Positions 7,735 through 17,055 are shown, numbered from the stretch's first letter. The stretch is 58,715 bases of DNA from a bacterium D16-50 (GCA_003612485.1 RAZA01000029.1:1-58715), one strand, 5' to 3'. Numbers and translations: made by a program. The notes: a model not told the origin generated them from the letters alone.

Positions 7735-9390
7735 CTACACCTCCCTTGCTATGAGCTTATTAGAAACAGCATCTGGCAAGAAATGTAGTAGCTTTTCAAA
7801 CTCATCAGGAAACCGGAAAACAATATGTATCCGGTTTTTGGGATAAATGTATATCTTTTTTATCATAGATACCAGCATTTTACGGTTGAGGACAGGAGTT
7901 TCCAAATATTTGCGGAACTCATCTATACAAGATGTATCAGCCATGAATGCGGCAGTCAGTCCACTTTGTTGTGCAGTCATGTTATCCAATGCCTCGGACA
8001 GTTCATTGATCTGCTCCTGATAGGATTCCTTTAAGTCCAGGTATTCCTCTTTGTTTAACAAGCCTTCGTGGTAATCCTCATAAAGAGAGGCAAGGAGCTG
8101 CCGATATTTTTGCAAAGCAGTTTCAGCATGTTCAATTTCCTGCGTCAAGGTCTTTACTTCGGCGTGCTGGTTGGGAATGTTTTCCAGATGGGAAATCATT
8201 TGTTCCATGTCAGTCAGGTCATTTATGTATTGACGTAACGTATTTAACACGGTTTGCTCCAGATAGGACTCATTGATGCAGAATCCTTTGCAGCAGGTAG
8301 TGTGGTTGGAAAGATAACAGCCATAATAGAAATAGCTTTTGTTTTTCTTTACTGTCTGCTTGCGGTTGCAGCTTTGGTAGCAGTTGCCGCAGTATACAAT
8401 GCCTGAGAACGGATAAATGGTTTCCTGACCGACAGATTGATGTGTATCTGTATTCAGTATGCTTTGAACCAGATCAAAATCCTTTCGGCTGATAACGGCT
8501 TCGTGGGCATCTTCCTTGCGGAACCAGTCTTTCTGTGGTCGGGCAACAGGTTTCCGGATTTTGTAGTTAGGCCGGTATGTCTTTCCCTGAAGCAGTGTGC
8601 CGGTATAGACTTCATTCTCAAGGATGCGTCTGACTGTAGTGCCATACCACTTTGGCGTACTGTATACCTGAAAAGCAGTTTTTGCACGGCTTCCGCTCTC
8701 CTGTTTGTACCTGATGGGTGTGGGCACCTTCATCTGGTTTAATAAAGCAGCAATCTGCAGGTTGCTCTGTCCTTCAATTTTTTTCGCAAAAATGAGTCTG
8801 ACAATATTAGCTGCAGGCTCATCTATGGCAAGCTTCGTCTTGTCCGTTTCCAAACGCTTGTACCCATAGGGAACAGCGGGGCTTACAAAATCACCCTGCC
8901 TGCGCTTCACATCCAGATTGGAGCGCACCTTTACGGATATATCCCGGCTATAAGCATCATTGATTAAATTTTTAAACGGCAGAAGGAGCTGGTCGGAAGA
9001 TGAGTTGTTGTACAAACTGTCATAATTATCATTGATCGCAATGAACCGGATGCCAAGAGCCGGAAAGATTCGTTCTATATATCGCCCGACTTCTATGTAA
9101 TTGCGCCCGAACCGTGACAAGTCTTTTACAACGATACAGTTGATTTGTCCGTTTTTAATTCCTTCAAGCATTTCCTGAAAACCAGGACGGTTGAAATTTA
9201 CCCCTGTATATCCGTCATCGGAATAATGCTTCACCAGACGTAATTCAGGGCGGCTTTCGGCATAGTGCTGAATTAGAGCTTTTTGGTTATTGATGCTGTC
9301 GCTTTCTTCTTTATCACCATCCTCTTTTGAAAGGCGGGTGTAATCTCCCACCATCCATTCTTTTAGTTCGTCATTTATATTCATGATCAT
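7735..9390 (-). CDS. large serine recombinase, first gene of trio
   Basis: 551 residues. Catalytic serine S21 in GDYTRLSKED; CIVVKDLSRFGRNYIEVGRY and DISVKVRSNLDVKRRQG complete the catalytic domain. An intact zinc ribbon follows (CGNCYQSC...CYLSNHTTCC), then a coiled coil and IYIYPKNRIHIVFRF. The start at 9390 has AAAGGA four bases upstream; the ATG at 9384 is also possible. The three tandem recombinases plus the small upstream protein form one minus-strand operon that probably mobilised an older element. Confidence 0.92.
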   Translation of the reverse strand: MIMNINDELKEWMVGDYTRLSKEDGDKEESDSINNQKALIQHYAESRPELRLVKHYSDDGYTGVNFNRPGFQEMLEGIKNGQINCIVVKDLSRFGRNYIEVGRYIERIFPALGIRFIAINDNYDSLYNNSSSDQLLLPFKNLINDAYSRDISVKVRSNLDVKRRQGDFVSPAVPYGYKRLETDKTKLAIDEPAANIVRLIFAKKIEGQSNLQIAALLNQMKVPTPIRYKQESGSRAKTAFQVYSTPKWYGTTVRRILENEVYTGTLLQGKTYRPNYKIRKPVARPQKDWFRKEDAHEAVISRKDFDLVQSILNTDTHQSVGQETIYPFSGIVYCGNCYQSCNRKQTVKKNKSYFYYGCYLSNHTTCCKGFCINESYLEQTVLNTLRQYINDLTDMEQMISHLENIPNQHAEVKTLTQEIEHAETALQKYRQLLASLYEDYHEGLLNKEEYLDLKESYQEQINELSEALDNMTAQQSGLTAAFMADTSCIDEFRKYLETPVLNRKMLVSMIKKIYIYPKNRIHIVFRFPDEFEKLLHFLPDAVSNKLIAREV

Positions 9391-9492
9391 TCATCCTTTC
9401 TAAAAACAAATTCAGAATAACCTAAAAATATAAATGCACATTGCTTCCCCTTTATCATATATAAAAAAGGGCGCAAAAGCAAGGATTTCAGA

Positions 9493-9753
9493 TTATTCGT
9501 TATGAGACAGGGAACTAAAATAATCCTGAAGCAGTTCCTGAAAAGATCCGCCTTCGCTGCAAAAAGAAACTTTAACAACAGTATTTTTACAACGGAAACA
9601 ATACGGGTTTCTTATATCCCTGATAAATGTTTGTATTCTGTCAGTCTTTTTCATGGTGGTGTCTATTTTGACATCGCTGATGTCAACTAGATTTTGGATG
9701 TCAACCGCCTGAATATCTTCTTGACATATAGGGTGAGCTTGTTGCTTATCCAT
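9493..9753 (-). CDS. small conserved protein upstream of serine recombinases
   Basis: 86-residue protein starting MDKQQAHPICQEDIQAVDIQ, with a conserved block IRNPYCFRCKNTVVKVSF and then FQELLQDYFSSL. Proteins of this kind are often seen next to serine recombinases in clostridial elements; I recall them as an uncharacterised DUF, not verified. TGGAGGAAAT directly precedes the ATG at 9753; the frame stays open further upstream without a ribosome site. The CxxC pair could bind metal. Function unknown; a recombination accessory role is inference. Confidence 0.7.
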   Translation of the reverse strand: MDKQQAHPICQEDIQAVDIQNLVDISDVKIDTTMKKTDRIQTFIRDIRNPYCFRCKNTVVKVSFCSEGGSFQELLQDYFSSLSHNE

Positions 9754-10110
9754 ATTTCCTCCATCTGTATATTCAATATAATCTATGCTTGTTAATAGTT
9801 GTCCTATTCTAAATTTACACATACCTCCCATCACCGTCTCCTGCGCCCTCCCCGGCCGCGTTGCCTGGCTGCACTGTGTGCAATTCAATCTGGACGGATG
9901 GCATACCGAGAGCAGGGAGCCACCCACCAGAACCCATATACATGATGGTGTATGTTCTTCAGTTGTCAAAGAACAAATGACCAGCCACGATAAAAAGCTG
10001 ATCTATAAAGTAAATATCCGGGAGGGGATAAAAACTTGAAAAATTTTGAAATAAAATTTGAAAAGATAAAAATAGCAGCAAAAGGACATGGAATATATAG
10101 TATATTCAAG

Positions 10111-10140
10111 TTGACATGATACAAGATATTGTGTTAATAT
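10111..10140 (+). promoter_or_regulatory. strong sigma-A-type promoter
   Basis: TTGACA, 18 bases, TAATAT. It drives the structured leader or small RNA at 10147-10337. Confidence 0.75.
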
Positions 10141-10146
10141 AAACCC

Positions 10147-10337
10147 GTAATTGATTTTTATGCTTACCTGCAGACGGGGAACGGGGACAGGCTGGACATA
10201 CCCGATATGTCCGCACCTCCGAGGAAACCGGCAGGTTCCGGCTCCTTTCCGGGAGAACCGGGGCATACGCTGTTTAAGATTGTAAGTAGTGTCAGAGGAT
10301 ACCATGTATAAGCATGGCAGTCTTTTGGCACTTTTTT
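10147..10337 (+). ncRNA. candidate small RNA, copy 1
   Basis: About 190 nt from the predicted start to a T-run. It contains an exact hairpin GGACATA/TATGTCC, GC-rich stems, the segment ACGCTGTTTAAG at 10267-10278 and a terminator stem with CCATG/CATGG at its tip followed by TTTTTT. The last ~70 nt match a minus-strand copy at 58152-58221 in sequence and fold, and both have their own TTGAC-type promoter. The two differ mainly in a variable middle part. No known RNA family is recognised. Confidence 0.55.
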
Positions 10338-10402
10338 GTTTCCGCAGGATGTGTATAACTGTAAGGGACAAAAACAGATTTGTGGATCACCACACGCAGT
10401 AT

Positions 10403-10435
10403 GGAATGGAAACCGTCAAGGGCCATTCCTTTTTT
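10403..10435 (+). terminator. Rho-independent terminator in the leader of the DNA-metabolism block
   Basis: Perfect 7-bp stem GGAATGG/CCATTCC followed by TTTTTT, about 90 bases before the first gene of the block. It either ends a second short transcript or acts as an attenuator for the block. Confidence 0.7.
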
Positions 10436-10526
10436 GTTGCCAGAAATGCCCATGAGGGCTTGTCCGCATAAGCGGCTGGATAAAAATAACCTCCGCAAAC
10501 GGAGAGAAAAGAAAGGTGGAACGAAA

Positions 10527-11678
10527 ATGAATGAGACAAGAGTATTTGCCGACGGATACCGCGGCGTATTCCAGAAGCAGGAGGATTTCCTTGAGTGCCT
10601 GAAAAGCATCGGCAGGAATTCGTTCTGGGAAAGGAGGAACTCCAAAAACCTGCGCCTGGTGGCGATCACCAGCGGGAGCAAAGTGGAGGAGGAACTGAAG
10701 GAGAAGTATGCAGACGAGGGGCTGGATGAGGACATCATCACGGACACCATCATCAACACGGGCCTGCTCCTGAAGGTAAGGAACCAGTATTACCCGGTAA
10801 GGAGCTGCGCGATCAAGAGCATCCTTGACCGCGCTGGGATCTCCGGCGCGGGGCTGCGCAGGGTGGAAAAGAGCGTGTATGCGAGAATCCTGAACGACTG
10901 CCTGAAGGTGGCAAAGGGCGAGGCGCTTCTGCGCATCTCGGAAGGGAAAGTATCCGCAGTATTGGGAGGCGACTGCCACGATTATGCGGTGCTTGACATG
11001 GAGCAGGTCTTCCTGCATTCCGTGGACTACCTGACAGGGAACTTCAAAGGCTGCAGCTACCTTGCCGGCTTCTATGAGCATGACATGGCCTCCGCCCTCT
11101 GGGAACTTTCCGAAGAGGACGGACTGCTGGATGCCTATAAGAAGGAACTGGCCCTGCACGGGAAGACACCCGATGAGATGAAGCCCGTGGTAAGGATCAC
11201 CACATCCGACACAGGCTCCGGCGGGGCGAACATCTTCCCCATGCTGGTATCCGGAAAGGAGAACACCACCATCAGCCTGGGCAGCCCGCTGCGGCTGGGG
11301 CATAGGAACGGCACGAAGCTCAGTGAGTTCGACGACCAGTTAAAGCTCCTGTACGGGAAGTACCAGCTTGCCGCCGGGAACCTTGTGAAGCTGCTGAAGG
11401 TCGAGGTCATGAACCCTGTCAACTGTATGAAAGGCGTCATGGACAAGCTGGGCATTGCACGGAAATATGCGGCCGAGGCAGCGGATCTGTTCGTGGCACA
11501 GTACGGGGAAGACCCCTGTACGGCACATGACATCTATTTCGGCATTTCCGAGATCCTCTACATGCTTGCCTGCGAAGGCGAGGAAGGAGGCAGGATTGCC
11601 AGGATGGAGGAGACCATTGCCAGGGCACTGTCGGTCAACTGGAGAGAATATGACGTGCCGGGGGCATACAGATGGTAG
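10527..11678 (+). CDS. conserved hypothetical protein, first gene of DNA-metabolism block
   Basis: 383 residues, soluble, no signal or membrane segment. Start at 10527 after AAAGGTGGA; the frame is open further upstream but without a ribosome site. Notable segments are LRLVAITSGSKVEEELKEKY, YYPVRSCAIKSILDRAGISG and TTSDTGSGGANIFPML. No enzyme motif is recognised. The overall style recalls large phage/plasmid accessory proteins (DUF932-like), but I cannot support that. Its position ahead of the exonuclease and helicase suggests a replication or recombination role. Confidence 0.7.
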   Translation: MNETRVFADGYRGVFQKQEDFLECLKSIGRNSFWERRNSKNLRLVAITSGSKVEEELKEKYADEGLDEDIITDTIINTGLLLKVRNQYYPVRSCAIKSILDRAGISGAGLRRVEKSVYARILNDCLKVAKGEALLRISEGKVSAVLGGDCHDYAVLDMEQVFLHSVDYLTGNFKGCSYLAGFYEHDMASALWELSEEDGLLDAYKKELALHGKTPDEMKPVVRITTSDTGSGGANIFPMLVSGKENTTISLGSPLRLGHRNGTKLSEFDDQLKLLYGKYQLAAGNLVKLLKVEVMNPVNCMKGVMDKLGIARKYAAEAADLFVAQYGEDPCTAHDIYFGISEILYMLACEGEEGGRIARMEETIARALSVNWREYDVPGAYRW

Positions 11679-11694
11679 AAAGGAGAGTGTTCCC

Positions 11695-12138
11695 ATGGTA
11701 AAGGATTCCGTGGAGATCATGGAGCAGGGGGCGTGCAGCGGGATGGCTGCAGTCCCCATCCATTATTATGATGTGGACAGGATGCAGGAAAAGACAATAG
11801 AAAGCTGCCAGGGGGACCTGACCGTCATATGCAACGTCCTTGCGGATTACGCTGACATGCTGGACGAGCTCCTGCAGACGGACAGGGAGCGCCTGGGATT
11901 CTGCGGGGCGCTCCAGTATGAGCGTATGCGTGACAGGTGCCGGAAGATCACTGCAGACTTACAGGAGAAGATCTGCTATGACCGGGCTGCGGCCATTGAG
12001 AAGTGCCGGAAAAGGGCAGGCAGGAAGCCGAAGGCGGACGCCGGGATTGGTGAGGATGCCCTTGTCCTTTCCGCCAGGCGCAGAGCGCAGCAGAAAACAG
12101 AGCAGCAGCCTGCCGCAGAACAGAGTAAAACAGGATAA
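11695..12138 (+). CDS. hypothetical helical protein
   Basis: 147 residues starting MVKDSVEIMEQGAC. AAAGGAG lies about 10 bases upstream of the ATG at 11695; the longer open frame overlapping the previous gene is not supported. The middle is helical (LTVICNVLADYADMLDELLQ) and the tail is basic and Gln-rich, ending in ARRRAQQKTEQQPAAEQSK. No family recognised. It sits 16 bp behind the preceding gene, in the same presumed operon. Confidence 0.65.
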   Translation: MVKDSVEIMEQGACSGMAAVPIHYYDVDRMQEKTIESCQGDLTVICNVLADYADMLDELLQTDRERLGFCGALQYERMRDRCRKITADLQEKICYDRAAAIEKCRKRAGRKPKADAGIGEDALVLSARRRAQQKTEQQPAAEQSKTG

Positions 12139-12227
12139 CGCTAAGGACAGGGAGAGAAGGGATAAGACCTTCTCTTTTTCTGTCCGCAGCATGCAGCCGC
12201 AGAAAGCGGCAGAAAGTGAGGAAAAGA

Positions 12228-13268
12228 ATGGGACTGGATATGAATTATGAGGCAGAGGTGTTTGTAGAAACAGAGAATTTAAGCAGGGAGGACTGGCTCT
12301 CCTACCGCCGCAAAGGGATTGGCGGGAGCGACGCCGCAGCTATCATGGGAATGTCGCCGTTCTGTACGAAACGTGACCTGTACTATGACAAGCTGGGCAT
12401 ACAGGCGGTCATGGATGAGGAGGAAGACAACTGGGTGGCAAAGGAAGTGGGCCACAGGCTGGAGGACCTTGTTGCGGAGATATTCTCCAGAAAGACAGGG
12501 CTGAAGGTGTACCCCGTCCGGAAGATGTTCCGGCACCCGCTCTGCCCGTTCATGCTTGCAGACGTGGATTTCTTCATAGACTTCCCCGACGGCAGCAAAG
12601 GCATCCTTGAGTGCAAGACCACCAACTATAACTGCCAGGGTAAGTGGGCCAATGGTTCCACACCGGTCAATTATGAATACCAGGGCAGGCACTACATGGC
12701 GGTCATGAACATCGACAGGATGTACTTCGCCTGCCTGTATGGGAACAACGAGAATGAATTCTTCATCCGTTACATGGAGCGTGACCTGGATATTGAGGAG
12801 GACCTGATCGCGGAGGAGGAATTCTTCTGGAAGGAGAACGTGGAAAAAGGCGTGGAGCCGCCTTATACCGAGAAGCCCGACCTGGTGCTGGAGAGCATCC
12901 GGAAGCACTGCGGACCGGCGGACAAGGACGCGGAGCAGGTCAAACTGGGCCGTAAGCATCTTGGCAGCATCCGTAAGTACATGGAGCTGAAAGAGCAGAA
13001 GGCGCAGCATGACAGCGAGGCAAAGAAGCTGGAGGAAAAGATGAAGGAAGCCTATGCGGAGATCGTGGAGGAGATGGGCGTGAGCTGTACAGGCGTCATA
13101 AAGGACGGCGGCACGGAGTATGTGGTCTCCTACAACCCTGCCTACCGCACGGGGATAGACAAGAAGGGGCTGGAGCGTTTAAAGGCGCAGCATCCGGATG
13201 TCTATGACGATTATGTGAACACCACGGAAAGCAGGCGGTTTTCCGTAAAAACGAAAGGAGCAGCTTAA
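12228..13268 (+). CDS. YqaJ-type viral recombinase (lambda-exonuclease-like nuclease)
   Basis: 346 residues from the ATG at 12228, where GTGAGG gives a ribosome site (an ATG at 12240 is also possible). The N-terminus has the family hallmark RRKGIGGSDAAAIMG. The PD-(D/E)XK core is visible as LADVDFFIDFPDG and ILECKTT. A C-terminal coiled coil (KYMELKEQKAQHDSEAKKLE) follows. Enzymes of this class resect one strand of double-stranded ends for single-strand annealing. The annealing-protein candidate at 18383 in the same block is its likely partner. Confidence 0.88.
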   Translation: MGLDMNYEAEVFVETENLSREDWLSYRRKGIGGSDAAAIMGMSPFCTKRDLYYDKLGIQAVMDEEEDNWVAKEVGHRLEDLVAEIFSRKTGLKVYPVRKMFRHPLCPFMLADVDFFIDFPDGSKGILECKTTNYNCQGKWANGSTPVNYEYQGRHYMAVMNIDRMYFACLYGNNENEFFIRYMERDLDIEEDLIAEEEFFWKENVEKGVEPPYTEKPDLVLESIRKHCGPADKDAEQVKLGRKHLGSIRKYMELKEQKAQHDSEAKKLEEKMKEAYAEIVEEMGVSCTGVIKDGGTEYVVSYNPAYRTGIDKKGLERLKAQHPDVYDDYVNTTESRRFSVKTKGAA

Positions 13269-14303
13269 ATGAAGAAAAATGACATTGTATACATCTGTTC
13301 GCCCCTGTCGGCACCGACCAAAGAGGGGATACGGCAGAACATGGAGAAAGCGGCGCATTATGCACGCCTTGTATCCGGGACGTTCGGATGCAGGGCGATA
13401 GCGCCCCACAGCTTCCTTCCGGAATACCTGGATGACAATATCCCGGAGGAGAGGGAAGTGGGGCTTGCCTTCGGACTTTCCATACTGAGACTGAGCAAAG
13501 CCATCATTGTGTGCGGAAGCCGGATCAGCAGCGGGATGCGGGGCGAGATAGAGATGGCGGGGGAACTGCATATCCCCGCCTATGCCCTGCTGGAGCAGGA
13601 AGGAGGCGCCATGCTTGCAGAGATAAAGGAAACCTCCGGGACAGCCTTACCGGACAGGAAAGAGGGGGATGCCTGGAAACACATCAGGGTGGCGCTCCAT
13701 ATGGAGGAGTCCGGCCTGTGCAGGGACACATTCTGCACCACAGAAGGGCCGGAGCGCTACTTCAACCGCTCCATGGCAGACGGGACCTGGTATACGGCCT
13801 CGCCTGCAGGGAACTACTGTGAGAATGACTGCACGGTCAGGGCGGACATCATCTTTGAGGTCATTGCCGGAGGCGAGGTCCGCTGCCTTGACGGGAACGG
13901 GGATTTTCCGGGGAAGACCCCTTTCACACCGTTCTGCGAGTTTGAAAAGGCACTGGCTGCAGATACCCTGGCGGCACATCCGGGGCTGAAGGACTACCAT
14001 GCCATGAAAGAGAAGCTCCTCTCCCTTCCGGGAGGGGAGGCACATGCCGGCCCACACGGCATCTGTGACAACTGGCTGTATGCCCTGGACTTCGGTGAGG
14101 AGACGGAAGAAGCCGTAGGGAAGGCATCCTGGCTGGGCACGGAATACCAGGTCCTTGCGGTACGGTATACCCATAAGCCTACAGGATTCGCTTTCCGGAA
14201 CTACCGCTTCCGGAAGAGCGGGAAAGCTGCCCGGACTTCCAGCCACGACCTCCTGCTGTATGACTGGGAGGAAGAAGGGACACAGAAAGGAGAAAAAAGA
14301 TGA
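13269..14303 (+). CDS. protein with DUF4406/nucleoside-deoxyribosyltransferase-like N-terminal domain
   Basis: 344 residues. Residues 1-100 look like the small DUF4406 / deoxyribosyltransferase fold: YICSPLSAPTKEGIRQNMEK, APHSFLPEYLDD, VCGSRISSGMRGEIEMA. The remaining ~230 residues match nothing I recognise and include IIFEVIAGGEVRCLDGNG and a cysteine-rich stretch. AAAGGAG ends in the preceding gene's stop region, and it overlaps the helicase start by 4 bases. It may act on nucleotides or bind nucleotide-like signals; the activity is not shown by the sequence. Confidence 0.65.
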   Translation: MKKNDIVYICSPLSAPTKEGIRQNMEKAAHYARLVSGTFGCRAIAPHSFLPEYLDDNIPEEREVGLAFGLSILRLSKAIIVCGSRISSGMRGEIEMAGELHIPAYALLEQEGGAMLAEIKETSGTALPDRKEGDAWKHIRVALHMEESGLCRDTFCTTEGPERYFNRSMADGTWYTASPAGNYCENDCTVRADIIFEVIAGGEVRCLDGNGDFPGKTPFTPFCEFEKALAADTLAAHPGLKDYHAMKEKLLSLPGGEAHAGPHGICDNWLYALDFGEETEEAVGKASWLGTEYQVLAVRYTHKPTGFAFRNYRFRKSGKAARTSSHDLLLYDWEEEGTQKGEKR

Positions 14304-16546
14304 GATGCAGGTTTGTAAAGGAAATATTCCATAACAAGGACAACGGCTTCTGCATCTTCGTGTACCACACGGAGGATACGGACGTGCCGGAAGCGGCAAA
14401 AGACACCCGTTATAAAGGAAAAGGCGCCCGGTTCACGGCAACGGGCAACGGCCTGCCGGATACGGATGCCACGGAAGCGGAGCTTACGGGGAACTGGGTA
14501 AAGAACAAGTACGGCCTGCAGCTGCAGGTGGAAAGCTATGAGGAGATCCTGCCCCAGACAAAGGAAGGGATAAAAGGCTACTTATCCTCCGGCATGATCA
14601 AGGGGATCGGGCCGAAGCTGGCGGAGCTGATTGTGGAGAGGTTCGGCACAAGGACATTTGATGTGCTGGACAATTACCCGGACAGCCTGCTGGAGATCAA
14701 GGGCATCACCCGTAAAAAGCTGGACGGCATCCTCTTATCCTATCAGGGCAGCCATGCCATGCGGGACCTTGCGGCGTATCTGACGCCCTTTAAGGTGACA
14801 CCCAAAAAGATACAGAAGATCTATGAGGAATTTGGAAATGCGGCGCTGGATACGGTAAAGAACCAGCCCTTCGCGCTGTGCAGGATCGGCGGCTTCGGCT
14901 TTTTGACCGTGGACGAGATAGCAAAAGCGAACAAGGGAAAGCCGGACGATCCCATGCGGATCGAGGGCTGCATCTGGTACTGCATGGAACAGGATATGCA
15001 GGAAGGGCATCTGTACCAGGACAAGCAGCAGCTCCAGAAGAAAGCATATGGACAGCTGAATAAGGGCTACCAGCGTGAGGCCGTCACGGAGATGGCAGTC
15101 TACAAGGTGCTCTACCAGCTGGTGAAGGAAGGGAGGATGTACTATGAAAGCGGTGCGCTTTACCCTGCGAATATGTACGGGTATGAGTGCAATGCGGCAA
15201 AGAATCTGGTATCCCTGCTTACGGCAGAACAGGAGGAACAGGATATTGCTTTCCTGCTGGCGGAAGCGCAGAAAGAACTGGGCATCAGCCTTTCCCCGAA
15301 ACAGGAGGAGGGCGTCAGGAAGGCGTTCCGCCATCCGGTCAGCATCATCACCGGCGGCCCCGGGACAGGAAAGACAACCGTACAGAAAGTACTGCTCTAT
15401 GTGCATGGGAAACTGGGCGGCGGCAGCGTGCTGCTGACAGCGCCCACGGGAAGGGCGAGCCGCAGGATGGCGGAGAGCACGGGATGGCAGGAGGCCATGA
15501 CCATGCACAGCGCCCTGGGGCTGACCAGCGACGAGGACAGCGAGGAAATGGAAGGCATGCTGGAGGCGGATCTCATCATAGCGGACGAGTTCACCATGTC
15601 CGACATGAGGCTGTCGCACATCTTTTTTGACCATATCCGGACGGGGAGCCGCCTGGTGCTGGTGGGGGATGTGGACCAGCTCCCCAGCGTAGGCCCCGGA
15701 AACGTGTTCCGCGAGCTGGTGCAGTGCGGCGTCATCCCGGTGACGGTGCTCAACACGATCTTCCGCCAGGCGGAGGGCAGCCGCATCATCGCCAATGCGA
15801 AACGGATGCAGGAAAATGACGCGGCCCTGGATTACGGCACAGGATTTACGTTCATCCCTGCGGGGAGCGCAGAGGAAGCCGCCGACAAAGTGCAGGAGCT
15901 GTACCGTGCCAGCGTGGACGCGTTCGGCATGGACAAGGTGCAGGTGCTGACGCCCTACCGCAAGACGGGGGAAGCCAGCGTGAACGCACTGAATGAAAGG
16001 CTCTGGGAGATGGTGAACCCGAAGGAGGAGGGGAAGCCGGAGATCCGTTCCGGGAAGCGCACCTTCCGCCTGGGCGACAGGATCATCCACAACAAGAACA
16101 AAGACCAGATCAGCAACGGCGACATCGGATACATCAGAAACATCTATGTGGATGAGGACGGTTCGGAGCTTGCGGAGCTGGAATTTTCGGAAGGACGTTT
16201 TGTGAAATACGGGAGCGAGGAGCTGGAGATGGTAGAGCACGCCTATGCAACGACGGTCCACAAGAGCCAGGGAAGCGAGTACCCCATGGTGATCCTGCCG
16301 TGGCTGCCCATGTTCTATAAGATGCTGCGGCGGAACATCTTCTACACCGCAATAACAAGGGCAGGCGTACAGGTCGCCATCATCGGCAGCAAGCGGGCTG
16401 TCTGCACCGCCATCCACAATACGGAATGTGACCGGCGCAATACCCGCCTTGGGGAGCGCGTCATCAGGGAATATAACCGGGTGCTGGAGGAAAAGGCAAA
16501 GCAGCCTGAAAATGACGGATACCGGCAGGAAGCGATCAACTCATAA
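14300..16546 (+). CDS. RecD2-like SF1B DNA helicase
   Basis: 748 residues. The N-terminal part has the OB-like segment and helix-hairpin-helix repeats of RecD2 (IKGYLSSGMIKGIGPKLAEL, then LEIKGITRKKLDG). The ATPase core has Walker A GGPGTGKTT at residues 352-360, Walker B LIIADEF with D429-E430, and GDVDQLPSVGPGNVFRELV. C-terminal motifs are ATTVHKSQGSEYPMVIL and IFYTAITRA near residue 681. It would unwind DNA 5'-3' in recombination or replication restart. The translational overlap with the previous gene supports one operon. Confidence 0.9.
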   Translation: MRCRFVKEIFHNKDNGFCIFVYHTEDTDVPEAAKDTRYKGKGARFTATGNGLPDTDATEAELTGNWVKNKYGLQLQVESYEEILPQTKEGIKGYLSSGMIKGIGPKLAELIVERFGTRTFDVLDNYPDSLLEIKGITRKKLDGILLSYQGSHAMRDLAAYLTPFKVTPKKIQKIYEEFGNAALDTVKNQPFALCRIGGFGFLTVDEIAKANKGKPDDPMRIEGCIWYCMEQDMQEGHLYQDKQQLQKKAYGQLNKGYQREAVTEMAVYKVLYQLVKEGRMYYESGALYPANMYGYECNAAKNLVSLLTAEQEEQDIAFLLAEAQKELGISLSPKQEEGVRKAFRHPVSIITGGPGTGKTTVQKVLLYVHGKLGGGSVLLTAPTGRASRRMAESTGWQEAMTMHSALGLTSDEDSEEMEGMLEADLIIADEFTMSDMRLSHIFFDHIRTGSRLVLVGDVDQLPSVGPGNVFRELVQCGVIPVTVLNTIFRQAEGSRIIANAKRMQENDAALDYGTGFTFIPAGSAEEAADKVQELYRASVDAFGMDKVQVLTPYRKTGEASVNALNERLWEMVNPKEEGKPEIRSGKRTFRLGDRIIHNKNKDQISNGDIGYIRNIYVDEDGSELAELEFSEGRFVKYGSEELEMVEHAYATTVHKSQGSEYPMVILPWLPMFYKMLRRNIFYTAITRAGVQVAIIGSKRAVCTAIHNTECDRRNTRLGERVIREYNRVLEEKAKQPENDGYRQEAINS

Positions 16547-16567
16547 AATACAGGAGGGACAGGAAAT

Positions 16568-17044
16568 ATGGATACCTTAGAGAAAAACTCAGGTAAAAAA
16601 AAGACAGAAAGATTGGATTTAAGTCCAAAAATGGTGGACAGGACAGACTGGATAGATAATCAGACCTACTGGTATCTGATGCAGCTTCTGGAGCTGAGTC
16701 CGGATGAGAGTGAGGAAAAATTCCCGTGGAATATTGAGATTCTCAGGAACGTATTTGACAGCACCGTATCCATCTTAGAGGAATACGGGCACGCTGTATG
16801 CAATCCGTATGTTGCCACATCGGACACCGGCAGGCAGTACCGCTGCACGCTTTCCGAGTGCGGCTGTGAGAGCTGTAACTGTCAGGATGAGTTTATGGAG
16901 AAGGAAAGGCTCCTTTCCAATATCGAGGATGCCGCAGCAAGGAACGGGTTCAAGGTGATGGATGGGGACAAGGACCGCATCGTTGTCCGGAACAGCGAAA
17001 TGGATATGGATTTTGAGATCCGTGTCGGCCAGCTTGCCGGATAG
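16568..17044 (+). CDS. hypothetical protein
   Basis: 158 residues, AGGAGGGAC upstream of the ATG. It has a Lys-rich N-terminus, an acidic middle and a Cys cluster near the centre (CTLSECGCESCNCQDEF) that could bind metal or form a small zinc site. No domain recognised. It lies 21 bp after the helicase and 11 bp before the methylase-like gene, in the same operon. Confidence 0.65.
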   Translation: MDTLEKNSGKKKTERLDLSPKMVDRTDWIDNQTYWYLMQLLELSPDESEEKFPWNIEILRNVFDSTVSILEEYGHAVCNPYVATSDTGRQYRCTLSECGCESCNCQDEFMEKERLLSNIEDAAARNGFKVMDGDKDRIVVRNSEMDMDFEIRVGQLAG

Positions 17045-17055
17045 GGGGCTGCCGT

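Larger units (their letters stand above)
9754..10526. other. long intergenic region between the recombinase block and the DNA-metabolism block
   Basis: No convincing gene. 9754-10110 includes a small hairpin (GTTCTT/AAGAAC near 9950-9975) and a very AT-rich stretch at 10035-10110. From 10111 there is a strong plus-strand promoter, a structured transcript with a terminator at about 10337, a second terminator at 10403-10435, and a CTCCG/CGGAG hairpin just before the next gene's ribosome site. Confidence 0.6.

Noticed and set aside
9754..9969. Longer N-terminus of the small protein at 9493
   Set aside because: The frame is open, but only the ATG at 9753 has a good ribosome site, and the extension looks unlike the rest of the protein.
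10416..11303. 295-codon open frame on the minus strand
   Set aside because: Antisense to a well-supported plus-strand gene; composition and lack of a start signal mark it as a shadow.
14735..16417. 560-codon open frame on the minus strand
   Set aside because: It is the antisense shadow of the RecD2-like helicase in GC-rich DNA, with no ribosome site and no domain.
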